64,000 nucleotides of DNA from Bradyrhizobium aeschynomenes (GTDB lineage: Bacteria > Pseudomonadota > Alphaproteobacteria > Rhizobiales > Xanthobacteraceae): contig NZ_JABFDM010000006.1 of NCBI RefSeq assembly GCF_013178945.1, positions 310,001 through 374,000 on the forward strand. Direction: 5' to 3'. Both the position numbers and the translations under genes were made by a program. Shown one piece after another: positions 53,763 to 61,265 of the stretch. Each line of letters begins with the position of its first letter. Positions within the stretch are counted from its first letter, which is position 1. The notes below the pieces were generated by a model. The model was not told the origin of the DNA. It was given only the letters and a program-made list of their open reading frames with translations, and did no database searches.

Positions 53763-54887
53763 CTACCGCGCGACATCGAGCGTCACCCGGACCTCGATTG
53801 TCTTTCGGTTACGAAGCACGCGCAACACCACACGATCTCCCGGGTTCTTGCTCTCCAGCGCTCGCGTCATATCGTCGGGCGAATCCACCGCCTGTCCATC
53901 GATCGCCAGCACCACGTCGCCGAGCGCGAAGCCGCCGTCGCGCGTGAGCCGCGCCGGAATCAGCCCGGCCTTCTCGGCCGCTGAGTCCTGCTCGACATCG
54001 AGCACGAACACGCCGGCGACGCCGAGCCGCGCGGCCAGCGCCTCATTGGCCTTCGCATCCGTCCTGATCCCGAGACTCGGGCTGACATAGCGGCCGCTTG
54101 CAATGAGCCGCGGCACGATGCGGTTGACCTTGTCGACGGGCACAGCGAAGCCGATGCCGGCGGAGGCGCCCGACGGACTGTAGATCGCGGTGTTGACGCC
54201 GATCAGGCGCCCGGCGCTGTCGAGCAGCGGTCCGCCGGAATTGCCGGGATTGATCGCGGCATCGGTCTGGATCAGGCCGCTCAAGGTCCGCTCCTGCGTG
54301 ACCTGCAGGTTACGGTTCAGCGCCGAGACGATGCCGGTGGTCAGCGTGCTGCTGAGGCCGAACGGATTGCCGATCGCGAACACCTTCTGCCCGACCTTGA
54401 GGTCGGCGCTGGTGCCGACCGGCAGCGGCTTCGGCCGGTCGACGCCGACGCCGATCACCAGCACCGCGAGGTCATTTTCCGGGCTGGCGCCGACCAGCGC
54501 GGCGCGAAACGAGCGCCCGTCGGTCAGGCTGACCAGCGCCTCGGTGGCGCCCTCGATCACGTGATAATTGGTGACGACGTGGCCGAGCTCGTCCCACACG
54601 AAGCCCGAGCCGGTGCCGGAGCGCTCCTGCTGCGCATTGCCCGTCCACGGGTTGACGGATTGTTGAACGGTCGTGATGAACACCACCGAGCCGCTGCGGC
54701 TCTCGAACAGCGCGATCGTGCTCTTTTCGTCGGCGGCGAGATCGCCGCGCGGCGTGATGTCGCGCGGCTTGGCGCGCAGGCCGAGCAGCTCGGCCTGGAT
54801 CAGCGGGAAGGTCTGCCAGGCCATCATGAGCAGCAGCGCCGTCGCCGCCACCGCAAGCAGGCGCGCGGGAAAGCTCCATCGGCTCAT
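53763..54887 (-). CDS. DegP-like trypsin-fold serine protease with PDZ domain
   Basis: 374 aa. N-terminal anchor (ARLLAVAATALLLMMAW). The S1C protease domain has His109 (TNYHVIEG), Asp139 (ENDLAVL) and Ser217 (NPGNSGGPLL), all intact. A single C-terminal PDZ domain (about 275-365) follows, with GVFVLDVEQDSAAEKAGL as the peptide-binding region. It acts in envelope protein quality control. The single PDZ and membrane anchor make it DegS-like in layout, but no RseA-type partner is in the window. Upstream to 55050 there is no gene in 160 bp. Confidence 0.92.
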   Translation of the reverse strand: MSRWSFPARLLAVAATALLLMMAWQTFPLIQAELLGLRAKPRDITPRGDLAADEKSTIALFESRSGSVVFITTVQQSVNPWTGNAQQERSGTGSGFVWDELGHVVTNYHVIEGATEALVSLTDGRSFRAALVGASPENDLAVLVIGVGVDRPKPLPVGTSADLKVGQKVFAIGNPFGLSSTLTTGIVSALNRNLQVTQERTLSGLIQTDAAINPGNSGGPLLDSAGRLIGVNTAIYSPSGASAGIGFAVPVDKVNRIVPRLIASGRYVSPSLGIRTDAKANEALAARLGVAGVFVLDVEQDSAAEKAGLIPARLTRDGGFALGDVVLAIDGQAVDSPDDMTRALESKNPGDRVVLRVLRNRKTIEVRVTLDVAR

Positions 54888-54987
54888 GTCGACATCTCCG
54901 TGCTCGATCCTATCACCACCGATCTATTGACCGGCAAGCGCGCATCATCAAGAGGCTGAGCATCAGGACGCAAGGCAATGGAGCGAC

Positions 54988-55020
54988 AAAAGAAAAGAGC
55001 GCGATGAGGACATCGCGCTC
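54988..55020 (-). terminator. Intrinsic terminator of the 187-aa protein gene
   Basis: On the minus strand GAGCGCGATG-TCCT-CATCGCGCTC (54997-55020) is a perfect 10-bp stem with a tetraloop, followed by TTTTCTTTT. It lies 30 bp after the stop of the 55050-55613 gene. Confidence 0.9.
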
Positions 55021-55049
55021 TCGAAATCTCCTGGCAGGCTCGGTCCGCC

Positions 55050-55613
55050 TTACATCCCGATGTCGATCATCGACGGCAGCTGCGCCAGCGGCAGCACGCT
55101 CACGCCCACAAGGGTCGCGACCATCGCCCGCAGCGCACGATTGCCGTGGTGCTTGCCGCGCATGCGCTTGGCGACCCACTCCAGCGCATCGGTGCGCACG
55201 CCGCGCGCATTGACCGGAGCCCAGCTCTCGATCGCCGTCTCCGGCGACAGCGCCACGCTGCGCGGCGGCACCGGCAGGCCGGAGGCGGACGCGGTGTGAT
55301 GCGCGATCGCCTTGGCGAGCAGATCCTCGAACCGGCCGTCATCCTTGCGCTCGGTCGCGGCGGCGTCGATCTCGAACAGCGCCTCGGCCTCGGCGCGGCT
55401 GACCGGCGTGTCGTTGATCGCCGCGGCCGTCAGGATACGCGCGCACCAGGCGGCGTCCTCGGCGTCGAGCATGCGGGAGAAATGCACGCGCCCTGCGGTG
55501 GTCGGGCCCTCGCCGGTGATCACGCCGTCGCGCACGATGCCGAGCGCGGATGCGGCGGTGTCACAACAGGACGGTTCCAGACCATCGATGGTTTTTGGTG
55601 CAGAGGTAGCCAT
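55050..55613 (-). CDS. Conserved hypothetical protein, 187 aa
   Basis: Contains an early CC pair (PSCCDTAASALG), an acidic middle region and a C-terminal hydrophobic patch (RALRAMVATLVGVSVLPLAQ) that may be a membrane tail. I recognise it only as a Bradyrhizobium-type protein with no assigned function; no enzymatic motif is visible. The ATG at 55613 is the first of the frame. It is followed by a strong intrinsic terminator, so it is a single-gene unit. Confidence 0.6.
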   Translation of the reverse strand: MATSAPKTIDGLEPSCCDTAASALGIVRDGVITGEGPTTAGRVHFSRMLDAEDAAWCARILTAAAINDTPVSRAEAEALFEIDAAATERKDDGRFEDLLAKAIAHHTASASGLPVPPRSVALSPETAIESWAPVNARGVRTDALEWVAKRMRGKHHGNRALRAMVATLVGVSVLPLAQLPSMIDIGM

Positions 55614-55977
55614 GTTCTCTTCTCAGTTGCTGTGTTGACCCACCTTGTCGGTCCGCGTCTGAACGAGTGGTTAATGGTTCGAAACGGCGTTGTGGGTTTT
55701 TGTATCGGTTGCCGATTTGCCGCAGTGACCTCGATCACGGTTCAAAGCGGCTCATCGCGGGGGCGGCGTGTTGCGACCGAGACATGGCGAAATCTGGGCA
55801 ACCGGTAGTCTCACGGATGTTTCGCCCCAGGCGCCGAACTCAAAAGAAGTTGTTGTGCGCGGGGGCGGCAGGAGAACGACGTTCTCTTTTTTCTGGAACG
55901 GTTCCCATGCTAGGCGGTATTTCCTATAATCCAGAGAACAATTTAGCCGCCCCATTCCAAATCACGTGAGGACTGCC
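55614..55977. other. 364-bp divergent region upstream of the peroxiredoxin
   Basis: No gene. It contains the promoter of the 187-aa protein and, on the + strand, the peroxiredoxin promoter. The last 110 bp hold two dyads and a consensus -10 (listed separately). The rest (55614-55860) has no structure I could assign. Confidence 0.5.
55872..55930 (+). promoter_or_regulatory. Peroxiredoxin promoter with two dyads
   Basis: A perfect TATAAT -10 at 55925-55930 is spaced 17 bp from a weak -35 (TTCCCA, 55902-55907). The inverted repeats GAGAAC-GAC-GTTCTC (55872-55886) and GGAAC-G-GTTCC (55895-55905) lie over and upstream of the -35. Both share GAAC/GTTC half-sites, so one regulator could bind both. 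Confidence 0.5.
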
Positions 55978-56637
55978 ATGGCTCTTCAGATCGGCTCCAC
56001 CGCCCCCGACTTCGAGGCTGACACCACCGAAGGCAAGATCAAATTCCACGATTGGATCGGCGACAGCTGGGCGCTGTTGTTCTCGCACCCGAAGGATTTC
56101 ACGCCGGTCTGCACCACCGAGCTCGGTGCCCTCGCCCGGCTCAAGCCGGAGTTCGACAAGCGCGGCGTCAAGCTGATGGGCCTGTCGGTCGATCCGGTCG
56201 ACAAGCATGCGCAGTGGTCGGAGGACATTCGCGAGACGCAGGGCGCCGCGCCGAACTACCCGATGATCGGCGACACCGACTACAACGTCTCCAAGCTCTA
56301 CGACATGCTGCCCGCCGCCGTGTCCGGCGATCCGGCCAAGCGCACCGCCGCCGACAATTTGACCGTCCGCAACGTGTTCATCATCGGGCCCGACAAGAAG
56401 ATCAAGCTGATCCTGGTCTACCCGATGACCACGGGCCGCAACTTCCAGGAAATTCTCCGCGTCATCGATTCGCTGCAGCTGACCGCCAAGCACCGCGTCG
56501 CGACGCCTGCCGACTGGAAGCAGGGCGAGGACGTCATCATCGCGGGCTCGGTATCCGACGACGAAGCCAAGACGATCTATCCGGACGGCTGGAAGGCGCC
56601 GAAGCCGTATCTGCGCGTGGTGCCGCAGCCGAAGTAA
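55978..56637 (+). CDS. 1-Cys peroxiredoxin (Prx6 type)
   Basis: 219 aa thioredoxin-fold peroxidase. The peroxidatic Cys45 lies in HPKDFTPVCTTEL. No resolving Cys is present, as in Prx6-type enzymes, so reduction needs an external thiol. The C-terminal extension (DGWKAPKPYLRVVPQPK) is typical of the subfamily. The ATG at 55978 follows GAGGA. It is monocistronic and stands behind a promoter with two dyads. A repeat element follows at 56662. Confidence 0.93.
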   Translation: MALQIGSTAPDFEADTTEGKIKFHDWIGDSWALLFSHPKDFTPVCTTELGALARLKPEFDKRGVKLMGLSVDPVDKHAQWSEDIRETQGAAPNYPMIGDTDYNVSKLYDMLPAAVSGDPAKRTAADNLTVRNVFIIGPDKKIKLILVYPMTTGRNFQEILRVIDSLQLTAKHRVATPADWKQGEDVIIAGSVSDDEAKTIYPDGWKAPKPYLRVVPQPK

Positions 56638-56661
56638 CGGCGGCGAACGACGTTCGCCGGT

Positions 56662-56739
56662 GTCATCCCGGGACGCCTCGCAGAGGCGGACCCGGGAGCT
56701 CGAAAGCCCGGGTTCGCGCTATGCGCGCCCCGGCATGAC
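56662..56739. repeat. Inverted repeat element with GTCAT...ATGAC ends
   Basis: GTCATCCCGGG and CGCCCCGGCATGAC bound a 78-bp palindromic region. An inner pair CCCGGG / CCCGGG (56691-56696 and 56707-56712) flanks AGCTCGAAAG. It lies between two convergent genes and could stop transcription. Confidence 0.75.
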
Positions 56740-56745
56740 GTCCAT

Positions 56746-57147
56746 CTACCCCCGCGGCGTGACCCAGTCCGCGATCAGCAGGCCGACCGTGGCCGACACC
56801 GCGGTGACGAACACGCCCCAGCTGATGTCCATGGCGACCACCGTCCAGGTCCACTGCTTGAGCATCGCGAGCGAGGTCAACTCGAAGGTGGCGTAGCAGA
56901 ACAGGCCGAACAGCGCGCCGTACAGCAAGGTCGAGCGCCAAGTGGCGTCGGCGGTGCCGTTCACGAAGATCAGCACGCCAGCGATGTAGATCAGATAGAA
57001 CAGAACGGCGGGTACCGGACGGACCTCGCCGAGCATGTCGCCGACCTGTGACTGGAAGAAGCCCTTGGCGACGATGGCAAGGAACGGAATGTCGAAGCCG
57101 AGCAGCACGGCCAGGGTTGCAAAATACAGGACGGCGTAGCGGCTCAA
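56746..57147 (-). CDS. DUF2177 family membrane protein
   Basis: 133 aa with four transmembrane helices (ATLAVLLGFDIPFLAIVA at the N-terminus, ending in a helix with AVSATVGLLIADW). DUF2177 proteins have no known function. The frame opens with GTG at 57165, but the codons for KEE there form AAGGAGGAG, a perfect ribosome site for the TTG at 57147, which starts MSRYAVLYFATL. I therefore use the TTG. It lies downstream of the helicase start region by direction but is not linked to it. Confidence 0.85.
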   Translation of the reverse strand: MSRYAVLYFATLAVLLGFDIPFLAIVAKGFFQSQVGDMLGEVRPVPAVLFYLIYIAGVLIFVNGTADATWRSTLLYGALFGLFCYATFELTSLAMLKQWTWTVVAMDISWGVFVTAVSATVGLLIADWVTPRG

Positions 57148-57205
57148 GGACGGCTCCTCCTTCACGTGTCACGCATCGCCCGCGTGCCTGGATCGACCGG
57201 TGCGA

Positions 57206-59203
57206 TCAGCCACGACGCTTGGTCTTGGGCTTCTTTCCACCAGGCGCCTTCGACCGCGGGCTATGGGAAGGAAACGCCTGTCCGCCGCGGCTGGACTTGT
57301 CGCCATGCTGCTTTTTCTTCGTGAACGGCTGGGCATGGCCCGACTTCGACGGAGCGTCACGATGCGGCCTGCTGCGCAGCGGAGCCTCCTTGTCCCGGCG
57401 AGGCTCGTCGCGATGCAGCGGATGGTAGGCGCTCTCCTCGGCCCGCTGCCGTGGCTCGGCGTCGCGCCGCGGCGGTCGCTTGTCCGGACGCGGCTCCGAT
57501 GCCGCCGGTTCCGTTGGCACAGCCGCCAGCGGCTCGATGCGGATCGTATCCTCCTTGTCCGGGCGGCGGATGTTGGCGGCGAAGGCGTCGGCGACACGCG
57601 CGGCGATCTCGAACTCGGTGGTCGTGTCCGAGATCTTGATCGCGCCGATGTCCTGCTTGTCGATGCCGCCGCGGCGGCAGATCATGGGCAGCAGCCAGCG
57701 CGCCTCGGCCTTCTTGCGACGACCGATCGCAGCTCGGAACCAGACACTGGGCTCGCCCATGCCGTGGCGCGACGGCTTTCCGCCCTTCGTGCGCGGTGCC
57801 GGCGCGCGATCCTCGCCTCGCGCGACCGTGTCGCGACCTCCGCGCGCCACAGCGTCGCGGCCGCGCTCGGGACGCGCGCGGCCGCGATCCTCGACGGCAT
57901 CGAGGATGTCCTCCGGAGACGGCAGCCGCGCGCGATAGAGCCGCGCAAGCGCGGCGGCGATGTCCTCGGGCGATCGCTCCGCCAGCAAGGCCTGCGCCAG
58001 CGCCAGATCCTCCGCCGTGGTCTCCTCGGTGAACACCTCATCGTGCAGCATGCGCTCCTGATCGAGCTTGCGGATCTCCTCCGCCTGCGGCGCGACGCCC
58101 CATACGGCTTCGATGCCGGCGAGATTGAGCAGCGTCTCCGCGCGCCGCCGCCGTGCCGGCGGCACCAGCAGCACGCTGACGCCCTTGCGGCCGGCACGGC
58201 CAGTGCGCCCCGAGCGATGCTGCATCACCTCGGGATCGTTCGGCAGTTCGGCATGGATGACGAGGTCGAGATTGGCCAGATCGATGCCGCGCGCCGCGAC
58301 ATCCGTCGCCACGCAGACGCGCGAGCGTCCATCGCGCAGCGACTGCAGCGCCGTCGTGCGCTCGTTCTGGGTCAATTCGCCCGACAGCGCGACCACCGAG
58401 AAGCCGCGCTCCAGCAGCGCCGCCTGCAGATGCCGCACCGCCTCGCGCGTGTTGCAGAACACGATCGCGCTCGGCGATTCGTAGAAGCGCAGCACGTTGA
58501 CCACCGCGTGCTCGGCATCCCCCGGCGCAATGCGAATGGCGCGATACTCGATATCGGCGTGGCCGCCTTCATCGCCTTCGACCTCGATCCGGAATGCGTC
58601 GTCCTGATATTGCTTGGCGAGCGCCACGATGCCGCGCGGGAACGTCGCCGAGAACAGCAGCGTGCGGCGCGTCTCCGGCGTGGTCTCGAGAATGAATTCC
58701 ATGTCCTCGCGGAAGCCGAGATTGAGCATCTCGTCGGCCTCGTCGAGGACGACGGCCTTCAGCTCCGAGATGTCGAGCCGCCCGCGCCGCAGATGATCGC
58801 ACAGCCGGCCCGGCGTGCCGACCACGATGTGGGCACCGGCCTCGAGCTCGCGCTGCTCGCGGCGCGGATCCATGCCGCCGACGCAGGAGACCACCCGCGC
58901 ATTGGCATGTTGATACAGCCATGCGAGCTCGCGCTGCACCTGCAAGGCGAGCTCCCGCGTCGGCGCCACGATCAGCGCCAGCGGCGCGGCCGCCCGCTCG
59001 AACCGCTCGGCCCCGTCCAGCAGGTTGGTCGCGATCGCAAGCCCGTAGGCCACGGTCTTGCCCGAGCCGGTCTGGGCCGAGACCAGGAGGTCGCGATCGA
59101 CGGCCTCGTCCGCGAGCACCGCGAGCTGAACGGGGGTCGGATGCTCATAGTTGCGCTCGGCGAGAGCACGGGCGAGCGGCGGATTCGTAGCGGGAAAAGG
59201 CAA
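57206..59203 (-). CDS. DEAD-box RNA helicase with DbpA-like RNA-binding domain and basic tail
   Basis: 665 aa. Q motif NYEHPTPVQ; Walker A AQTGSGKT; motif Ia PTRELALQ; DEAD in VLDEADEM; SAT motif; motif VI HRSGRTGRAG. A DbpA-type RNA-binding domain sits at about 500-560 (RRGGIDKQDIGAIKI), and the last 90 residues are Lys/Arg/Pro-rich and unstructured. It unwinds RNA in ribosome assembly or cold adaptation. TTG 59203 is the likely start (MPFPATNPPLARALAERNY is the usual N-terminus), but its ribosome site (GAAGG) is weak and distant. Confidence 0.9.
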   Translation of the reverse strand: MPFPATNPPLARALAERNYEHPTPVQLAVLADEAVDRDLLVSAQTGSGKTVAYGLAIATNLLDGAERFERAAAPLALIVAPTRELALQVQRELAWLYQHANARVVSCVGGMDPRREQRELEAGAHIVVGTPGRLCDHLRRGRLDISELKAVVLDEADEMLNLGFREDMEFILETTPETRRTLLFSATFPRGIVALAKQYQDDAFRIEVEGDEGGHADIEYRAIRIAPGDAEHAVVNVLRFYESPSAIVFCNTREAVRHLQAALLERGFSVVALSGELTQNERTTALQSLRDGRSRVCVATDVAARGIDLANLDLVIHAELPNDPEVMQHRSGRTGRAGRKGVSVLLVPPARRRRAETLLNLAGIEAVWGVAPQAEEIRKLDQERMLHDEVFTEETTAEDLALAQALLAERSPEDIAAALARLYRARLPSPEDILDAVEDRGRARPERGRDAVARGGRDTVARGEDRAPAPRTKGGKPSRHGMGEPSVWFRAAIGRRKKAEARWLLPMICRRGGIDKQDIGAIKISDTTTEFEIAARVADAFAANIRRPDKEDTIRIEPLAAVPTEPAASEPRPDKRPPRRDAEPRQRAEESAYHPLHRDEPRRDKEAPLRSRPHRDAPSKSGHAQPFTKKKQHGDKSSRGGQAFPSHSPRSKAPGGKKPKTKRRG

Positions 59204-59310
59204 TTGACGGACAACCTTCGTTTGATTCAGGTTGCTTTACGCCAAGCAGAACCAAATCACCATGCCCGCCCGCATGCGCCCGGAAGGTATTCGCGGCTGA
59301 TGGCGATCCG

Positions 59311-59820
59311 CTACTCGTCGTTCCAGGGCCAGTGCCAGTGATGCCACCCCCATTTGCGCGGTCCGCTGGCGTCCATGGCTGCCTTCTGCTTGTCGTCGAG
59401 AGAATCGTACAGCGCCTGGAACGCCGGCCGGACCAGCTTGATCGCCTGCTGCATGGCGTCCAGGCGCTCCTCCGCGAGCGCGAGACGTTCGGTGGCCCTG
59501 GTGGGAAACGCAGTCGGACAGTCCTTGGTGATCAGCTCGGCCGCCTTGGCCGAGGCCGTCTTGAGATCGTCGAGCCTGGCCCGCTGCGTCTCGTTCGGCT
59601 TGATCGCGCTCTCGATCTGCGACAGGCGCCATTCGGCAAACCCGGCCATGCGCGGATTGCAGAGAAAGCCGAATCCCCGCCCGCCCATCATGCCGGGCCC
59701 CATCATCATGCCCGGGCCCCAGCCCGGCGGTCCGCCTGCGCCAGGCTGGGCGAAGGACGGTGCGACGGTCGCCGCCATGACTGCGGCGGCCAGGATCAAC
59801 GCGCGTGGATCTGCTCGCAT
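59311..59820 (-). CDS. Spy/CpxP-like periplasmic protein (LTXXQ family)
   Basis: 169 aa. Signal peptide (LILAAAVMAATVAPSFA). Then a Gly/Met-rich segment (GPGMMMGPGMMGG), a four-helix-like domain with two degenerate LTxxQ-type repeats (around residues 80 and 145), and a Trp/His-rich end (KWGWHHWHWPWNDE). Spy-like proteins act as ATP-independent chaperones under envelope or metal stress; the Met and His patches suggest metal interaction. The ATG at 59820 follows GGGAG. It is divergent from the small membrane protein. Confidence 0.85.
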   Translation of the reverse strand: MRADPRALILAAAVMAATVAPSFAQPGAGGPPGWGPGMMMGPGMMGGRGFGFLCNPRMAGFAEWRLSQIESAIKPNETQRARLDDLKTASAKAAELITKDCPTAFPTRATERLALAEERLDAMQQAIKLVRPAFQALYDSLDDKQKAAMDASGPRKWGWHHWHWPWNDE

Positions 59821-59929
59821 GGTGGAACTCCCTTGACGTGGCATCAATGAGTTCGTGCAAACTAACCGGGCAGCGAACGCAGCTGATTGAGCAGGATCAA
59901 CGGAACCGTCATCGGGGCGAGGTGACGCG

Positions 59930-60406
59930 ATGCAAACGAAACGCAGCTTCCGCTGGGTCTGGTCATCGATCGCGGCATCGGGCTGCGGGACGCTGGCGCA
60001 TATGGGGCTGATGCAGCTCAAGGCCGCGCTGCACCTGCTGCCGCAATTCGATCCGTCGTCCGCGCTTCTCGACACGCTCCTGCCACTGCTTGACGTAACG
60101 CATCTGCAGGCGCCGCTGTGGCTGCTCTCGCAGTTCAACGGAGCCTTCATCATCGGCCTGCTGTTCGGCCACTTCTTCCACCGCCTGCCGGGCCGGAGCG
60201 GCCTTGCCAAGGGTTTTCTGCTCGGCCTTGCCGCCTGGGCAATGCTTGGGATCGCGCTGTTTCCGGCCATCGGCCTCGGGCCGTTCGGCCTGTCGCTCGG
60301 CCTCGGCGCAGGTCCAGCGCTGTTCTCACTGGCCATGATCGAGGCCTACAGCCTGGTTCTCGGCGTCGTCTACGCGGCCCTGCAGAGACCGCCTCGGGAA
60401 AATTGA
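59930..60406 (+). CDS. Small membrane protein (possibly DUF6789-like)
   Basis: 158 aa, four transmembrane helices, basic N-terminus (MQTKRSFRWVW). The repeats of MGLMQLKAALHLLP and NGAFIIGLLFGHFFHRLPG recall DUF6789-type proteins; this is a tentative match. ATG 59930 is preceded by GGGGCGAGG. It is divergent from the Spy-like gene with a 109-bp shared intergenic region, so co-regulation is plausible. Confidence 0.65.
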   Translation: MQTKRSFRWVWSSIAASGCGTLAHMGLMQLKAALHLLPQFDPSSALLDTLLPLLDVTHLQAPLWLLSQFNGAFIIGLLFGHFFHRLPGRSGLAKGFLLGLAAWAMLGIALFPAIGLGPFGLSLGLGAGPALFSLAMIEAYSLVLGVVYAALQRPPREN

Positions 60407-60469
60407 GCCTACGCGTGCGAGGCGATTCTCCCGCCGACGGCCGGCGCGACTTCGATAAACCAGAAAATT

Positions 60470-60870
60470 TCTCTTTCGCCTTTCCGGAATTGGTGTATGA
60501 TCCGCGTGTCCTGCCCCATGCAGAGGGACGTACGCGTCGTCACGAACGTCGGGGCGGGATGCGGTGCCGCAGGTCATGCCGGATGCGCTCGATGCGCAGA
60601 CGACCGGCAGGATTGCGGACGTGAAGTCGCAGCGTCCTGATACCCCGATGCTGGTATCCCGTGCGCAATGCGCAAGCATTGTCGCGGCATGGTGGCCAAC
60701 AAGCCCGGCGCACCAGGGAGACTGCGTATAAGCGTGAAGACACCGCGCAGGGAATGCCGGATGTTCGGCTGAACCTGTGGTACCTGCCGCCTGCATTTTT
60801 TCGCAGGCGGGCCATGGGTGAGGCCTTCACCCGGCATTCCCTGCGCCCTCTCGGTTTCTGTGAGGGTGAA
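60470..60870. repeat. Dispersed structured intergenic repeat, copy B
   Basis: Partner of copy A at 13262-13650, in the same orientation. The identical 16-bp arms GCGCAGGGAATGCCGG (60745-60760) and complement (60831-60846) again enclose the CCGCCTGC-ATTTTTTC-GCAGGCGG hairpin. The gap 60407-61265 (859 bp) has no gene; it holds this copy, the element at 60946 and an undefined 220 bp before hyuA. Confidence 0.85.
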
Positions 60871-60945
60871 CTGATTGCAGAACTCGGGCAGATCATGCCG
60901 CGGGAATGCGAATGCGCGTCTGCCAAGCTCGTTCAACACACACAC

Positions 60946-61043
60946 TGTCATTCCGGGGCGGCGCGAAGCGACGAGCCCGGAATCCATAACCACGATCGGG
61001 AGTATGGATTCCGGGCTCGCCCTCCGGGCGCCCCGGAATGACG
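60946..61043. repeat. Palindromic repeat with GTCATTCCGGGGCG ends
   Basis: The outer arms TGTCATTCCGGGGCG (60946-60960) and CGCCCCGGAATGACG (61029-61043) are complementary. The inner arms CGAGCCCGGAATCCATA (60972-60988) and TATGGATTCCGGGCTCG (61003-61019) are exact complements. It has the same architecture as 56662-56739 and is a related element. Nothing is recognised in 61044-61265. Confidence 0.8.
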
Positions 61044-61265
61044 GCGTGGAAACATCGTTCATCTCACATGGCTGGCTTCGCGCAACACCATGACAAGGGC
61101 GCATGCAACAACCACACGACCATCAGCAAGGTTGAGCTCGCACGACACCGCGACCTCAAGTCCGCGCCGCACAAAATCGCAGAGCAGCAACACACATCTC
61201 TGCTGGCGCAATGGCATGGGACTTGCTCAAATCGCACATCAATTCGTCGCTTGCGGAGACCATGA

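Noticed and set aside
55872..55905. LexA (SOS) box
   Set aside because: The alphaproteobacterial LexA site is the direct repeat GTTC-N7-GTTC; here the half-sites are inverted and spaced differently.
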